A DNA stretch of 64,000 nt, taken from NCBI RefSeq assembly GCF_025725645.1, contig NZ_CP107007.1, positions 806,001 through 870,000 on the forward strand, read 5' to 3'. Under the pieces are notes generated by a model that did no database searches, was not told where the DNA came from, and saw only the letters and a list, made by a program, of their open reading frames with translations. This document shows positions 44,972-55,759 of the stretch, piece after piece. Position numbers and translations under genes: made by a program. The stretch is from Halomonas sp. GD1P12. GTDB taxonomy: Bacteria; Pseudomonadota; Gammaproteobacteria; Pseudomonadales; Halomonadaceae. Numbering within the stretch: the first letter of the stretch is position 1; the number at the start of each line of letters is the position of its first letter.

Positions 44972-46024
44972 ATGCTAACCAAAAAAACGCTGATGAGTGT
45001 TAGTGTCGCTGGTCTTATGACAGGGCTCGCCCTGAGTTCCGGTGTCGTCATGGCGCAGGATGCCCAGCTACGCGGCAACGTCCGTGTCGTGATCGGGTCG
45101 ACCTCGACCGGCGGCGATACCTACCAGAATGCCAGCATCGTGGTAGACCGTCTGGCCGAGCATCTCGGTTTGAACATGAAAGTCGATGCCGTGGGCGCAA
45201 GCTCTGCGTTTCGCACGCTGGATCGGGATTCCCGGGGCAATACCCTGATGATTTTCCACGATCAGTCCTATCTTGGCCATCTTTACGGCGTCGAAGGCTA
45301 CGACGACGTTTTCGAGAACTACACCGTTGGGCCGACGATCGCCATCAACCCCGGCAATGCTTACCTGGTGCCCATGGACTCGCCTTACCAGACGCTCGAC
45401 GATGTCGTCGCCGCGGTAGGCAATGGCGAAACCGTGCGCGTGGCCATTCAGCCTGGCGGCGTTTCGGAGATCGGTTACAGCGCGCTTAAAAATGCGATTG
45501 CCATCGAGCATCCGGGCCAGGAAGAGAACCTGGTGGCCGTCAATACCGGCTCTCAGTCTGACAAGAACCAGCAGCTGTTCGACGGCCAGGCCGATATCAT
45601 CAACGGCAGTGTCCAGGCCAACGAGCAGTACACGCGTCTGCCGGAAGACGACCAGAAGGCCATGCGCTTTATCTGGCTGACCGCGCGCCAGGACACCATC
45701 GAACAGGCGCCGGAAGAGGGGCTGGGTCAGACAAGCCGCGAGCAGCTTCTCGAATACGTCGAGCCTAACGTGACGGTCACCATGGGCGATGACGAAAACT
45801 TCACCTTCGATAAGGAGTTCTTCTTCCTTTATAACAAGGAGATGGATCAGGGCATCGTCGATCAAATCGACGAGGCGCTGGCCGAGATCTACGACGAAGG
45901 CGAGATTCAGCAAGCCCAACTGGACGCCTTCTTCATCCCCGATTTCAAGCCTTCCGCTGAAGCCTCCGAGTATCTGCAAGAGAAAATGTCGCGCTACGAA
46001 GAGATCATCAGCAACCTTGATTAA
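44972..46024 (+). CDS. Tripartite transporter-type periplasmic substrate-binding protein, divergent
   Basis: The 350-residue protein has a signal peptide (VSVAGLMTGLALSSGVVMAQ) and a periplasmic binding fold that starts GNVRVVIGSTSTGGDTYQNA. It is followed by TctB and TctA genes, so it is surely the binding subunit of that transporter, but it lacks the usual Bug-family start (VPFAPGG) present in the other two binding proteins here. ATG 44972 with AAAGG at 8 bases is preferred over ATG 44951. It heads an operon that goes on with garD and gudD, so an aldaric acid such as glucarate or galactarate is the likely ligand. Shared operator upstream. Confidence 0.85.
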   Translation: MLTKKTLMSVSVAGLMTGLALSSGVVMAQDAQLRGNVRVVIGSTSTGGDTYQNASIVVDRLAEHLGLNMKVDAVGASSAFRTLDRDSRGNTLMIFHDQSYLGHLYGVEGYDDVFENYTVGPTIAINPGNAYLVPMDSPYQTLDDVVAAVGNGETVRVAIQPGGVSEIGYSALKNAIAIEHPGQEENLVAVNTGSQSDKNQQLFDGQADIINGSVQANEQYTRLPEDDQKAMRFIWLTARQDTIEQAPEEGLGQTSREQLLEYVEPNVTVTMGDDENFTFDKEFFFLYNKEMDQGIVDQIDEALAEIYDEGEIQQAQLDAFFIPDFKPSAEASEYLQEKMSRYEEIISNLD

Positions 46025-46135
46025 GCAAACGGCGACCGGTGGGCCTGCCCATCGGTCGCTCATCCCCAACTAGGCGCGTGACGGACTTTCTCCCGAGAGC
46101 CCGGCGCGCGCCGAGTTTACGTTCTTGGAGCCGTT

Positions 46136-46570
46136 ATGGCGTCAGATCCGTTGAGCGTTTCGATCGATTTCGAAACGTCGCACCTGTTTTTCCCCCACAT
46201 CGTTCACTGGGTATTGGCTGGGCTGTTCGCGCTCATTCTGGTAACGAAAGTGGTGCCTTTTTTGGCCGCGGTCAAACGCGGAGAACGCACGCTGCCCATC
46301 ATCGGTGAGTCGAGAGATTCCGCGCGCTTTTTCGGCACGCTGGCGCTGATCTGTGCCTACTTCTACCTGATGGCCGTGGTTGGCGATCTGTTCCCCTATA
46401 CCGGGTATGGCTTTTTGTTCGTGTCGATGGCTTTTGTGCTGGTCATGTCACTGATGTATCTCCACGAGTGGACGAAAAAAGCGCTCATCATCGTCGTGAT
46501 CAATGCCATCGTCGCGCCGACGCTTGCCTGGTTCGTGCTCGCCAAGCTCTTCACCATTACTCTGCCGTGA
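46136..46570 (+). CDS. Tripartite tricarboxylate transporter small subunit TctB-like
   Basis: The 144-residue product has four predicted membrane helices and the length of TctB proteins. It accompanies the large permease TctA, whose gene starts 19 bases downstream, and the binding protein, whose gene ends 111 bases upstream. TctB is required for transport but its exact role is not known. It is more diverged from the TctB proteins at 52.5 and 58.2 kb than those are from each other in style, in keeping with the odd binding protein of this system. Confidence 0.85.
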   Translation: MASDPLSVSIDFETSHLFFPHIVHWVLAGLFALILVTKVVPFLAAVKRGERTLPIIGESRDSARFFGTLALICAYFYLMAVVGDLFPYTGYGFLFVSMAFVLVMSLMYLHEWTKKALIIVVINAIVAPTLAWFVLAKLFTITLP

Positions 46571-46589
46571 CCGGAGCGGGTATATCGCC

Positions 46590-48152
46590 ATGGAATTTCT
46601 AACCTTTATCGATCTCTCCTTTTTAATGCTCGTCAGCTTTGGCACCCTCGTGGGTATCATCTTTGGCGCGATTCCAGGCATGACCGCCACCATGGCGGTG
46701 GCCGTGTGTTTGCCGCTGACCTATGCGCTGGGCTTGAATCACGGGCTTGCGCTGCTGCTGGGCCTCTACGTCGGCGGTATTTCCGGCGGCATGGTGCCGG
46801 CGGTGCTGTTGAATATTCCCGGCACGCCGTCCTCGATTACCACGACCTTTGACGGCTACCCCATGGCCCAGAAGGGGGAAGGCGAAAAGGCGCTGCGCGT
46901 CTGCGTGATCGCCTCATTGGTGGGCGGGCTGGTCAGCGCGCTGGTACTGTTTTTGTTTGCGCCGCTTCTGGCCGACTTTTCGATCAAGTTCTCCTACGTG
47001 GAGAAGTTTCTCATCATTTTGCTGGCACTTTCCGTCATCGCCTCGCTTTCCAGCAGCATGCTGATCGGCATTTTCAGCGGCGTGATCGGCATCTGGCTGA
47101 GCCTGATCGGTGATTACAGCATCTCCGATGGCGGCAACGGCCATACCCGGCTGATGTTCGATTTCATGGAACCCTATCTGTTCGAAGGCTTTTCACTGCT
47201 GCCCGTGCTGATCGGTATTTTTGGTATTTCCACCATTTTGCTCGAGGCGGAAAAGGGCGTGAAGCGCGACATGGCCGGTGAGCGTATCAAGATCGGCAAG
47301 GAAGGCAGTTTCTCGTTCTCGATTTTCAAGGGTAGCTTCACCAATCTGACGCGCTCCTCGTTCATCGGGACCTTCGTCGGCATGCTGCCAGGCGTGGGTG
47401 GCAGTGCGGCATCCGTGCTCGCCTACACCCAGGAAAAGAATCTGGCGAAGGACTCCTCGCAGATGGGCAAGGGCGCCCCGCAAGGGTTGATCGCGTCGGA
47501 ATCGGCCAACAACGCGCTGACTGGCGGCGCCTTGATTCCGCTGTTATCGCTGGGTATTCCGGGAGACTCTACCACGGCCGTTTTGATCGGCGCGTTCACC
47601 CTTCAGGGCATCCAGGTCGGGCCGCTGTTCATTCCGGAAAACCACGACACCTGGTACGTCATGATGACGGCGCTGGTGCTGGCGAACTTCATCATGTTCG
47701 GACTGATGTTCTTTGCCATCAAGCACATCGCCAAGGTGGTGATGGTGCCCAAGCACATTCTGTACCCGCTCATCGTCATGATGTGTGTGGTGGGCGCTTA
47801 CGCGATCAATTACGGCATCATGTTCGATGTCTGGACGCTTTTGATCTTTGGGGTGCTGGGCTATCTGATTCAGAAAATCGGGCTTGAAGTCGCGCCGCTG
47901 ATCATTGGGTTCATTCTGGGTAGCCAGGCGGAAGTCTACTTCGTCAAGAGCCTTGAATCCTTCGGCACCTATGGCATTTTCTTCACCAAGAGCCCGATCG
48001 CCATGGTGCTCTGGGGGCTGATTGCCGCATCCGTGCTGTTTGCCATCGTGATGGGCTTCAAGTCCCGCGCTCGGCAGAAGATGGAGCTGAGTCAAATGCA
48101 TGACCCTTCGCACACCGATTCAGGAGCGCATCATGACTCACGTAACGACTAA
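46590..48152 (+). CDS. Tripartite tricarboxylate transporter permease TctA (system 1)
   Basis: The 520-residue permease has the two long TctA halves and motifs [40 protein letters not shown] and [20 protein letters not shown] with [16 protein letters not shown]. It should move the periplasmic ligand across the membrane using the ion gradient. ATG 46590 is the family start; the frame's upstream extension overlaps tctB out of frame. The last 20 bases overlap the start of garD, so the dehydratase is translationally coupled to its transporter. This is direct genomic evidence that system 1 imports an aldarate. Confidence 0.93.
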   Translation: MEFLTFIDLSFLMLVSFGTLVGIIFGAIPGMTATMAVAVCLPLTYALGLNHGLALLLGLYVGGISGGMVPAVLLNIPGTPSSITTTFDGYPMAQKGEGEKALRVCVIASLVGGLVSALVLFLFAPLLADFSIKFSYVEKFLIILLALSVIASLSSSMLIGIFSGVIGIWLSLIGDYSISDGGNGHTRLMFDFMEPYLFEGFSLLPVLIGIFGISTILLEAEKGVKRDMAGERIKIGKEGSFSFSIFKGSFTNLTRSSFIGTFVGMLPGVGGSAASVLAYTQEKNLAKDSSQMGKGAPQGLIASESANNALTGGALIPLLSLGIPGDSTTAVLIGAFTLQGIQVGPLFIPENHDTWYVMMTALVLANFIMFGLMFFAIKHIAKVVMVPKHILYPLIVMMCVVGAYAINYGIMFDVWTLLIFGVLGYLIQKIGLEVAPLIIGFILGSQAEVYFVKSLESFGTYGIFFTKSPIAMVLWGLIAASVLFAIVMGFKSRARQKMELSQMHDPSHTDSGAHHDSRND

Positions 48153-49701
48153 TTCACGCGTCATTCAGGTACACCCGAGCGACAACGTTGCCATCGTGAT
48201 CGAGCATGGCGGCCTCGAAGCGGGGGTGACGATCAACGACGACTGCACGACCACGATGCCGATCCCGCAGGGCCACAAGGTGGCACTCAAGCCGATCGAG
48301 CAAAACGATGACATTGTGCGCTACGGCGAGGTGATCGGCACCGCGGTCGTGGCCATCGAGCGCGGCGCGCACGTCAACGAGCACAACGTGCGCCTGCCGG
48401 TTGCCCCGGCGCTCGAGGAGCTGCCGCTGGCAACCCGCCAGCCCCCGGCGCAGGAGCCGCTCGAAGGCTACACCTTCGAGGGGTTTCGCAACCCCGACGG
48501 CAGCGTCGGCACCAAGAACGTATTGGGGATTACCACCAGCGTTCAGTGCGTGGCCGGCACCGTGGAGTACGTGGTCGCGCGGATCAAGCGCGAGCTTTTG
48601 CCGCGTTTTCCCAACGTCGATGACGTGGTCGGGCTCAATCACAGCTATGGCTGCGGCGTGGCGATCAACGCGCCGGCGGCGATCGTTCCCATTCGCACGC
48701 TCAAGAATATCGCGCTCAACCCGAATTTCGGCAACGAGATCATGGTGATCGGGCTTGGCTGTGAAAAACTCCAGCCCTCGACGCTGCTCGAAGACCGCCC
48801 GGTGAAGATTTACGAAAATACCGAAGCCGCCGATCCCGAAGCCAACGTATTGAGCCTGCAGGACGAGAGCTTCGAAGGCTTTGGCGAGATGGTCGACGGC
48901 ATTCTGGCCATGGCCGAGCGCCATCTCGAGCGCCTGAACAAGCGAAGCCGCGAAACCTGCCCGGCCTCGGAATTGGCGGTCGGCATGCAGTGTGGCGGCA
49001 GCGACGCTTTCTCCGGCGTGACGGCCAACCCGGCGGTGGGCTTTGCCACGGATCTGATCGTGCGTGCCGGCGGCAGCGTCATGTTTTCTGAGGTCACCGA
49101 AGTGCGCGATGCCATTCATCTGCTGACCCCGCGGGCCATCGACCGTGACGTCGGCCAGGCGCTGATCGATCAAATGGCCTGGTACGATGACTATCTTTTG
49201 CAAGGCCAGGCCGATCGTAGCGCCAACCCATCCCCGGGTAACAAGAAGGGGGGGTTGAGCAACGTGGTCGAGAAGGCGCTGGGCTCGGTCATCAAGTCCG
49301 GTAATTCGCCGATCGTCGACGTCATCGGCCCGGGCGAGCGCCTGCGGCGCAAGGGACTTACCTTCGCGGCCACGCCGGCCAGCGACTTCATCTGCGGCAC
49401 ACTCCAGCTGGCCGCCGGCATGAACCTGCAGGTCTTCACCACCGGGCGCGGTACACCCTACGGGCTTGCCATGGTGCCCGTGCTCAAGGTGGCGACCAAC
49501 TCGCACCTGGCCAAGCGCTGGCACGACATCATCGACCTGGACGCCGGGCGTATCGCCACCGGCGAGGCCAGTATCGAGGATCTTGGCTGGGAGCTTTTCC
49601 ATCTTATCCTCGATATCGCCAGCGGCCGTAAACAGGCCGCTGCGGACCGTTTGGGCATTCACAACGACCTGGTGCTTTTCAATCCAGCGCCGGTTACCTG
49701 A
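48133..49701 (+). CDS. garD: Galactarate dehydratase
   Basis: At 522 residues this matches E. coli GarD almost throughout: [94 protein letters not shown] and the ending NPAPVT. GarD dehydrates galactarate to 5-dehydro-4-deoxy-D-glucarate with an iron ion in the cytosol. AGGAG at 7 bases precedes the ATG, which lies in the tail of tctA. UxaA/altronate dehydratases are related, but the N-terminal SAF-domain fusion and close motif agreement point to GarD. Confidence 0.95.
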   Translation: MTHVTTNSRVIQVHPSDNVAIVIEHGGLEAGVTINDDCTTTMPIPQGHKVALKPIEQNDDIVRYGEVIGTAVVAIERGAHVNEHNVRLPVAPALEELPLATRQPPAQEPLEGYTFEGFRNPDGSVGTKNVLGITTSVQCVAGTVEYVVARIKRELLPRFPNVDDVVGLNHSYGCGVAINAPAAIVPIRTLKNIALNPNFGNEIMVIGLGCEKLQPSTLLEDRPVKIYENTEAADPEANVLSLQDESFEGFGEMVDGILAMAERHLERLNKRSRETCPASELAVGMQCGGSDAFSGVTANPAVGFATDLIVRAGGSVMFSEVTEVRDAIHLLTPRAIDRDVGQALIDQMAWYDDYLLQGQADRSANPSPGNKKGGLSNVVEKALGSVIKSGNSPIVDVIGPGERLRRKGLTFAATPASDFICGTLQLAAGMNLQVFTTGRGTPYGLAMVPVLKVATNSHLAKRWHDIIDLDAGRIATGEASIEDLGWELFHLILDIASGRKQAAADRLGIHNDLVLFNPAPVT

Positions 49702-49747
49702 ACACCTTTTATCGCTTTCACTGGTTTCAACAAGAGAGTCAATCGCC

Positions 49748-51073
49748 ATGTTTCCCAAAATCAAATCAATGAAGGTCGTTCCCGTTGCTGGCTACGACGG
49801 TTTTCTGCTTAACCTGAGCGGTGGCCACGCGCCCTGGTTCATTCGCTGCGTCGTCATCCTTGAAGACGATGCGGGCAACAAGGGGGTAGGGGAGATTCCT
49901 TCGAGCGAAGGCATTCTCAAGGGACTGGAGCAGTGTCGCGATATCGTCGAAGGCTCGACCATCAACGCGTTCAAACAGACGCTGAACAGCGCCCGCGTGG
50001 CGCTTTCAAAAAACGGGCGCGAAGAGCGCGGTCGCCAAACCTTCGATCTGCGCGTGGCGGTTCACGTCATCACCGGACTCGAGTCGGCGCTTCTGGATCT
50101 TTACGGCCAGGCCGTGGGCCTGCCGGTGGCGGATCTGTTGGGGCAGTACGGCCGCCAGCGCGATGAAGTCGAGGCGCTGGGCTATCTGTTCCTGCTGGGC
50201 GACCCGGGCAAGACGGACCTGCCTTACCCGAAAGCGACCGACCCGAAAGACGCGTGGGACGAAGTGCGCTACCAGGAAGCGCTCACGCCGGACGCGGTTG
50301 CCAACCTGGCCAAGGCCGCTTATGAGCGCTACGGCTTCAAGGACTTCAAGCTCAAGGGCGGGGTGCTCAGAGGCGAGGAAGAGGCCGACTGCATCCGCGC
50401 GCTGCACGACGCGTTCCCGGAGGCGCGCTTGACGCTCGACCCCAACGGTGCCTGGAAACTCGATGAGGCCGTTCGCGTGCTGGATCCGATCAAGCACCTT
50501 CTGAGCTACGCCGAGGACCCCTGCGGTCAGGAAGAGAGTTACTCCGGCCGCGAAACCATGGCCGAGTTCAAAAAGCGCACGGGCCTGCCGACCGCGACCA
50601 ACATGATCGCGACCGATTTCAAACAGCTGCAGTACGCCGTTCAGCTCAACGCGGTCGATATTCCGCTGGCCGACTGTCACTTCTGGACCATGCAGGGTGC
50701 GGTCATGGTGGGTGAGCTTTGCAACGAGTGGGGCATGACCTGGGGCTCGCACAGCAACAACCACTTCGATATTTCGCTGGCCATGATGACCCACGTGGCC
50801 GCGGCGTGTCCGGGCGAGATCACCGCGATCGACACGCACTGGATCTGGCAGGACGGCCAGCGCATCACCAAAGAGCCGTTCCTGATTCGCGACGGCAAGC
50901 TGAAGGTACCGTCGACGCCAGGCCTTGGCGTCGAGCTCGACGAAGAGCAGCTAATGGCCGCGCATCGACTCTACAAGTCGCTGGACGTGACCCAGCGCAA
51001 CGACGCCATGGCGATGCAGTACCTGGTCGCGGGCTGGGAGTTCGATCCCAAGCGCCCGGCGCTGGTTCGCTAA
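49748..51073 (+). CDS. gudD: Glucarate dehydratase GudD
   Basis: This 441-residue enolase-superfamily enzyme dehydrates D-glucarate (and idarate) to 5-dehydro-4-deoxy-D-glucarate. The catalytic lysine region [10 protein letters not shown], metal ligands in LTLDPNGAW and YAEDPCG, and the general acid-base His in [12 protein letters not shown] are all there. It resembles E. coli GudD rather than GudX, for example [20 protein letters not shown]. The residue before HFWT is Cys (ADCHFWT) where GudD and GudX have Pro. It ends the first island operon, with a strong terminator 26 bases on. Confidence 0.93.
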   Translation: MFPKIKSMKVVPVAGYDGFLLNLSGGHAPWFIRCVVILEDDAGNKGVGEIPSSEGILKGLEQCRDIVEGSTINAFKQTLNSARVALSKNGREERGRQTFDLRVAVHVITGLESALLDLYGQAVGLPVADLLGQYGRQRDEVEALGYLFLLGDPGKTDLPYPKATDPKDAWDEVRYQEALTPDAVANLAKAAYERYGFKDFKLKGGVLRGEEEADCIRALHDAFPEARLTLDPNGAWKLDEAVRVLDPIKHLLSYAEDPCGQEESYSGRETMAEFKKRTGLPTATNMIATDFKQLQYAVQLNAVDIPLADCHFWTMQGAVMVGELCNEWGMTWGSHSNNHFDISLAMMTHVAAACPGEITAIDTHWIWQDGQRITKEPFLIRDGKLKVPSTPGLGVELDEEQLMAAHRLYKSLDVTQRNDAMAMQYLVAGWEFDPKRPALVR

Positions 51074-51098
51074 CACGCGAGTTTTATTAGAAAGTGGT

Positions 51099-51140
51099 AA
51101 GGGCCATCAGGCGTTCAACGCCTGTTTGGCCCTTTTTTTT
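51099..51140 (+). terminator. Intrinsic terminator after gudD
   Basis: A long imperfect stem (AAGGGCCA, AGGCGTT / AACGCCT, TGGCCCTT) with a short loop is followed by eight T residues. It closes the first island operon. Confidence 0.92.
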
Positions 51141-51383
51141 GGCCTAGCATCATTAATAAAAGAGAGGGCCGGGTAATATTTTCCCTCCACGGTTTAGCCT
51201 ATCTTCAGAGCCGAACACTTTGCGTTTTTAACTTGCAATACCGCTTGTCATTTCTTCTGAAAAGTTTGATTCGTTGGCTATCGAGATTTAAAAGTTACCG
51301 CTTAGTGGTGCGCCGCTTTCGGGTGGTTTAAAACACTGACTTTGGTCGTATGTTCAAACGCTGAAACTGCGGCTAGCTTGTAG

Positions 51384-51401
51384 CTGTATGATTAAATACA
51401 T
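51384..51401. promoter_or_regulatory. Diverged operator-like motif ahead of the second transporter operon
   Basis: CTGTATGATTAAATACAT keeps the TGTATGAT core of the other three motifs and ends in a TGTAT..ATACA dyad. It is less similar than the others, so assignment to the same regulator is tentative. Confidence 0.45.
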
Positions 51402-51468
51402 ATGACTTTAAAAACGATGTTGGTTGCAACTATCTAAAAATCAAAAGCCAATAACTGGGGCAATAATA

Positions 51469-52443
51469 ATGAACAAGATGAACGGTTTATTCGTGGGCGC
51501 AGCGTCGCTGTCGCTACTGCTGGCGGGAAGCGCTGCCATGGCTCAGGATTTTCAGGGGCCTGTCAGGATCATTGTGCCTTTTGCGCCAGGCGGTACGTCC
51601 GACATTCTCGCGCGCTATATAGCGCCGGAGCTCTCCGATGCGATTGGTCAGCCCGTTATCGTCGAGAACAAGGCGGGCGCGGGCGGCAATATTGGCGCCG
51701 ACTTCGTTGCCAAGGCCGACCCCAATGGCCATACACTACTGCTTTCCGATTTGACCGCGCTATTGGCCGCCCCCAGTGTTTTGCAAAGCGTTGCCTACGA
51801 TATCGAAACGGACCTAGACCCCGTGACGATGGTGTCGTACTCGCCCTACGTACTGGGTGTTTCACCCAATCACGAGTTCGAAAGTTTCGATGCCATGGTC
51901 GAGTATTCCCGCGCCAATCCCGGCGAACTCGCCGTTGCCACGTCGGGCGTTGGCGCCAACAACCATATTACGACCGAACGGTTGATCCAGGAGCTGGGAT
52001 TGGACTGGACCGTTATCGCTTACCGAGGCGGCTCTGATGCGACTCGCGCCGTGGTATCCGGTGAAAGCGATATGCTGCTAAACGGCACGACCGCTTCGCT
52101 GCCGTTTGTCCTGAACGATCAGATGCATGCGTTGGCGGTCACCGGGGAAGAGCGGCTTGAAGAGCTGCCCGACGTGCCTACGTTTCGAGAGCTGGGCCTT
52201 CCAGGCGAGCTTGATGGAACCTATCAGGGCATTCTCATAACGGCCGGTAGCCCACCCGATATCACCGAGCGCCTTCAAGCCGAGCTTGCTGCCATCCTGT
52301 CGACCGAAGAGCTTCAAGCGAAAATCGCCGAGCAGGGTGGCCAAGCCAGGCCGTCCGAGTCACCTGACGAGCTGCGAGCGTGGATGACGGCGCAGAAAAG
52401 CGAGCTTGAAAGCTTCATTGAAAGCGCGGGTATCGGTCAGTAA
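51469..52443 (+). CDS. Bug-family substrate-binding protein TctC-like (system 2)
   Basis: The 324-residue protein has a signal peptide ending AAMAQD and the TctC/Bug hallmark PVRIIVPFAPGGTSDILARY, then PVIVENKAGAGGNIGADFVA and GTTASLPFVL. These proteins bind carboxylates in the periplasm and deliver them to TctAB. ATG 51469 has GGGG at 9 bases. It is the first gene of a transporter-only operon with no enzyme attached, so its ligand can only be guessed from position: an aldaric or similar acid. Confidence 0.93.
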   Translation: MNKMNGLFVGAASLSLLLAGSAAMAQDFQGPVRIIVPFAPGGTSDILARYIAPELSDAIGQPVIVENKAGAGGNIGADFVAKADPNGHTLLLSDLTALLAAPSVLQSVAYDIETDLDPVTMVSYSPYVLGVSPNHEFESFDAMVEYSRANPGELAVATSGVGANNHITTERLIQELGLDWTVIAYRGGSDATRAVVSGESDMLLNGTTASLPFVLNDQMHALAVTGEERLEELPDVPTFRELGLPGELDGTYQGILITAGSPPDITERLQAELAAILSTEELQAKIAEQGGQARPSESPDELRAWMTAQKSELESFIESAGIGQ

Positions 52444-52526
52444 TCGTGTTCCTGTGAACTGACTCAAACATGTCCTGCTTGAAAGAGCAGGGCATTGTTC
52501 CTTGGCTACGTTCTTTTGGATACGAG

Positions 52527-52982
52527 ATGCGCGCCATGCATATATTTACCAACCGCGATTTTTTGGCAGGGCTCGTTTGCCTGCTCATATCGGCGCTCGT
52601 TCTCTGGCAGGCGCAGGCGTATGACATGGGCAGTCTAAGGAGCATGGGGCCCGGCTATCTTCCCCGTTTTCTTGGCATGTCGCTTTGTGTTCTTGGGCTT
52701 GTCACCATGGCAATGTCGGCTAAAACGGCAACCGCGTTTCCCAAACTCAATGTGAGAGCGTTGGTATGCATCACGGTGGCGATCGTGGTCTTCGCCTTGC
52801 TCATGAGGCCGGCGGGGCTTTTCCTGGCGACCATGATGCTGGTGTATCTATGCGGTCTTAGTGAAAAAACCTTCAAGCCCATCAAGCTCACCGCGCTGGG
52901 GTTGGTGCTGTGTTTGATCTCCTACCTCGTCTTTATCCTGAGCCTTAACATGCCCATTCGCCTGTTTCCCTGGAGTTTCTAA
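52527..52982 (+). CDS. Tripartite tricarboxylate transporter small subunit TctB (system 2)
   Basis: The protein of about 151 residues has four membrane helices and the TctB segment GPGYLPRFLGMSLCVLGLV. Either ATG 52527 or ATG 52536 could start it; neither has an ideal ribosome site, and 52527 has GGA at 7 bases. Its TAA stop overlaps the tctA ATG by one base (TAATG), so the two subunits are translationally coupled. Confidence 0.9.
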   Translation: MRAMHIFTNRDFLAGLVCLLISALVLWQAQAYDMGSLRSMGPGYLPRFLGMSLCVLGLVTMAMSAKTATAFPKLNVRALVCITVAIVVFALLMRPAGLFLATMMLVYLCGLSEKTFKPIKLTALGLVLCLISYLVFILSLNMPIRLFPWSF

Positions 52983-54487
52983 TGGAAATTTTAAATAACC
53001 TGGCGCTCGGGGTCTCTGTTGCTTTTACCATCGAAAATCTCATGTACTGCGCGCTGGGCGTCACCGTGGGGATGCTGATCGGCGTCATTCCCGGGGTGGG
53101 GCATCTGGCCGCCATCTCGATGCTGCTGCCGCTCACCTACTACGTGCCCGCCACGACGGCTCTGGTCATGCTGGCCGGTATTTATTACGGCGCTCAATAC
53201 GGAGGGTCGACGGCCGCTATTTTGTTGAACCTGCCGGGTACGCCTTCATCGTCGGTGGTATGCCTTGACGGGTATCCCATGACCAAGGACGGGCGGGCCG
53301 GCGTTGCGCTATTCATGACGACGATCGCGTCGTTCGTGGGAAGCTTTATTACCGTGATCGTGCTGGCCGCCTTCGCCCCGCCGCTGGCCAACTTCGCCGT
53401 CGCTTTCAACTCGGCCGATTACTTCGCCATGATGCTTTTAGGGCTGGTGGCGGCCGCGATTCTCGTACAGGGCAACCCGGCAAAAGGGCTGGCTGCGGTC
53501 GTGTTCGGCCTCATCCTGGGCGTGGTGGGGACCGATGTAAGCACCGGGCTTCAGCGCTACACCTTTGGTTTCACGTTTCTTTATGACGGCCTGAATATCG
53601 TTGCCATTGCCATGGGCATTTTTGGCGTCACCGAGGTGGTGGCCAACGTTGGCAAAGTGATCCAGATAAAAGACGACAAAAAGATCACGTTCAAATCGCT
53701 ACTGCCGACTCGACGCGATATCAAGGAGAGCATTTTCCCGATGTTGAGGGGAACGGGCATTGGAACGGGCATCGGTATATTGCCGGGAACCGGCACCTCG
53801 ATAGGGTCGTTCATCGCCTATGCCGTGGAAAAGCGAATTTCGAAAAACCCGGAAAAATTTGGCAAGGGCGCCATCGAAGGAATCACGGCGCCGGAGAGCG
53901 CCAACAACGCCGCCGCTCAGTCAGCGTTCATTCCTACCCTGACGCTGGGGATACCCGGCGATGCGGTCATGGCGCTGATGCTGGGGGCGCTTTTGATTCA
54001 TGGCATTACGCCTGGACCCAACGTGATTTCCGATAGTCCGGATCTTTTCTGGGGGCTGGTCATCAGCTTTTTGATTGGGAACGTGCTGCTTTTGATTCTC
54101 AATATCCCGATGGTCGGCTTGTGGGTAAGGCTTTTGAAGATACCCTATCCGATTCTCTATCCCTCGATCATTCTTTTCATCGTTATCGGCGTTTACAGCA
54201 TTAATTACTCGAACATGGATATCGTGCTGGTCGCGCTGTTTGGCGTGATGGGATGTTTGTTTTTACTGTTGGGGTTCGAGCCGGCGCCCTTGCTTCTCGG
54301 GTTCATTTTGGGGCCGATGATGGAGGAGAACTTCCGTCGCGCCATGCTGCTTAGCCGTGGCGATTTGATGGTCTTCCTCGAGAGGCCGGTGAGCGCCGCT
54401 TTCTTCGCCATGATCGCTGCATTGATCGTTTGGTCGATCGTGTCAGCGCTTCGAAAGAAGCGGGTACCCGTAAGCGCCGAGTATTAG
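52982..54487 (+). CDS. Tripartite tricarboxylate transporter permease TctA (system 2)
   Basis: The 501-residue permease shows the standard TctA marks: [60 protein letters not shown] and [18 protein letters not shown]. It moves the ligand handed over by the binding protein encoded at the head of this operon. No enzyme gene follows, and about 257 bases separate it from kdgD, with a fresh operator in that gap, so the operon seems to stop here although no clear terminator was found. Confidence 0.93.
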   Translation: MEILNNLALGVSVAFTIENLMYCALGVTVGMLIGVIPGVGHLAAISMLLPLTYYVPATTALVMLAGIYYGAQYGGSTAAILLNLPGTPSSSVVCLDGYPMTKDGRAGVALFMTTIASFVGSFITVIVLAAFAPPLANFAVAFNSADYFAMMLLGLVAAAILVQGNPAKGLAAVVFGLILGVVGTDVSTGLQRYTFGFTFLYDGLNIVAIAMGIFGVTEVVANVGKVIQIKDDKKITFKSLLPTRRDIKESIFPMLRGTGIGTGIGILPGTGTSIGSFIAYAVEKRISKNPEKFGKGAIEGITAPESANNAAAQSAFIPTLTLGIPGDAVMALMLGALLIHGITPGPNVISDSPDLFWGLVISFLIGNVLLLILNIPMVGLWVRLLKIPYPILYPSIILFIVIGVYSINYSNMDIVLVALFGVMGCLFLLLGFEPAPLLLGFILGPMMEENFRRAMLLSRGDLMVFLERPVSAAFFAMIAALIVWSIVSALRKKRVPVSAEY

Positions 54488-54622
54488 CCTTTAGGTGTTC
54501 CATGAAAAGCGCCTTGTCGAGCTACTACAGCCGTATTATGAAGCGATCGGCCGGTCAGCCAGGGAAAATACCAGGACTCATTTTGAGTTCATGAAGGATT
54601 AGCCTAAAGTCTAGAGGTGTAT

Positions 54623-54640
54623 TTGTATGATGTATGACAA
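54623..54640. promoter_or_regulatory. Operator-like motif ahead of kdgD
   Basis: TTGTATGATGTATGACAA has TTGT..ACAA ends and shares 12-13 leading bases with the motifs at 44820 and 63802. It lies about 105 bases before the kdgD start. Confidence 0.7.
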
Positions 54641-54744
54641 GATGCACCAATATACTGCTGCTGCCCTCGTTTCGAGCGCCCTGCGTTGGGGCATTGCACC
54701 ATCGTCAGCTACGTTAGCTTGCTAAACTAACAAGAGGATTTGTA

Positions 54745-55662
54745 ATGAATTTTTCTAAACAAGAGCTTAAAGCCTCCATTACCGATGGCCTGCTGTCATT
54801 CCCGGTGACCGACTTCGATGCCAATGGCAAATTCGATGCCGACAGCTATCGCAAGCGCTTGCTGTGGTTGAAGGAGTATGAAGTCTCTGCGCTGTTTGTC
54901 GCCGGTGGTACGGGCGAGTTTTTCAACATCACCCTGGACGAGTTCCGCGAAATCGTCGAAGTCGCGGTCGAAACGATCGGTGGCCACGTGCCGATTATCG
55001 CCAGTGCCGGCCAAAGCGCCGAGCTTGCCCAGCAGCACGCGAAGATCGCTCAGGAAGCCGGCGCCGACGGTATCCTGCTGATGCCTCCTTACCTGACCGA
55101 GTGCTCTCAGGAAGGCATCGTCGAGTATGCGGCGAGCGTCTGCCAGTCGACGGACCTGGGCGTTATCTATTACAACCGCGCCAACGGCTATTTGAACGTC
55201 AACGCCGTCAAGTCGCTGGCCGACCAGTGCGACAATCTGATCGGTTTGAAAGATGGCAAGGGCGACATGCAGGCGCTCAACATCACTATCAAGACGCTGG
55301 GCGACCGCCTTGGCTACGTGGGCGGCGTACCGACGGCCGAAATCATCGCCGAAGCGTACCTGGCGATCGGCGTGAGCACCTACTCGTCTGCGGTCTTCAA
55401 CTTCGTACCCGACATGGCCGTCAAGTTTTACAAGGCGCTGCGTCAGGGCGACAGCGAGTTCGTTGCCAAGGCCACGCGCGAGTTCTTCATTCCGTTCGTC
55501 ACGCTGCGCGACACCACGCCTGGCTACGCGGTGAGCCTGATCAAGGCCGGCGCTGACATCGTGGGCTACCCCGGTGGCCGCGTACGTGCGCCGCTGACCA
55601 TGCCCAACAGCGATCAAGTCGGTCAGCTGAAAAAGCTCGTCGAGAACGCCAAGTCGCTCTAA
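54745..55662 (+). CDS. kdgD: 5-dehydro-4-deoxyglucarate dehydratase
   Basis: The 305-residue protein is a DHDPS/NAL-superfamily enzyme that dehydrates and decarboxylates 5-dehydro-4-deoxyglucarate to 2,5-dioxopentanoate (2-oxoglutarate semialdehyde). The Schiff-base lysine is Lys169 in [11 protein letters not shown], and the YYNRANGY segment holds the active-site tyrosine. [10 protein letters not shown] is the carboxylate-binding loop of the family. It takes the product of GarD, GudD and possibly GudX and feeds the semialdehyde dehydrogenase at 60.4 kb. It leads the third island operon under its own operator; AAGAGG precedes the ATG. Confidence 0.95.
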   Translation: MNFSKQELKASITDGLLSFPVTDFDANGKFDADSYRKRLLWLKEYEVSALFVAGGTGEFFNITLDEFREIVEVAVETIGGHVPIIASAGQSAELAQQHAKIAQEAGADGILLMPPYLTECSQEGIVEYAASVCQSTDLGVIYYNRANGYLNVNAVKSLADQCDNLIGLKDGKGDMQALNITIKTLGDRLGYVGGVPTAEIIAEAYLAIGVSTYSSAVFNFVPDMAVKFYKALRQGDSEFVAKATREFFIPFVTLRDTTPGYAVSLIKAGADIVGYPGGRVRAPLTMPNSDQVGQLKKLVENAKSL

Positions 55663-55677
55663 GCGTTTGAAAAAAAA

Positions 55678-55715
55678 TCGCCGGGTAGTTCGGCCTGCCC
55701 GTTGTTGCCCGGCGA
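55678..55715. repeat. Intergenic hairpin between kdgD and the gudX-like gene
   Basis: TCGCCGGG and CCCGGCGA form a perfect 8-bp stem around a 22-base loop, with no T-run. It may be a processing or stability element within the operon mRNA. Confidence 0.5.
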
Positions 55716-55759
55716 GTGCAAATGATGGTTCATGCGCGCATGGATCGATGGAGACGTGT

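Larger units (their letters stand above)
51074..51468. other. Gene-free control region between gudD and the second transporter operon
   Basis: This 395-base stretch holds the gudD terminator at its left end and an operator-like motif at 51384-51401. The remainder is A+T-rich, with no accepted gene. Confidence 0.7.

Noticed and set aside
48154..49764. A 536-codon open frame antisense to garD
   Set aside because: It mirrors garD codon by codon and lacks a ribosome site or any recognisable family; garD matches its family end to end.
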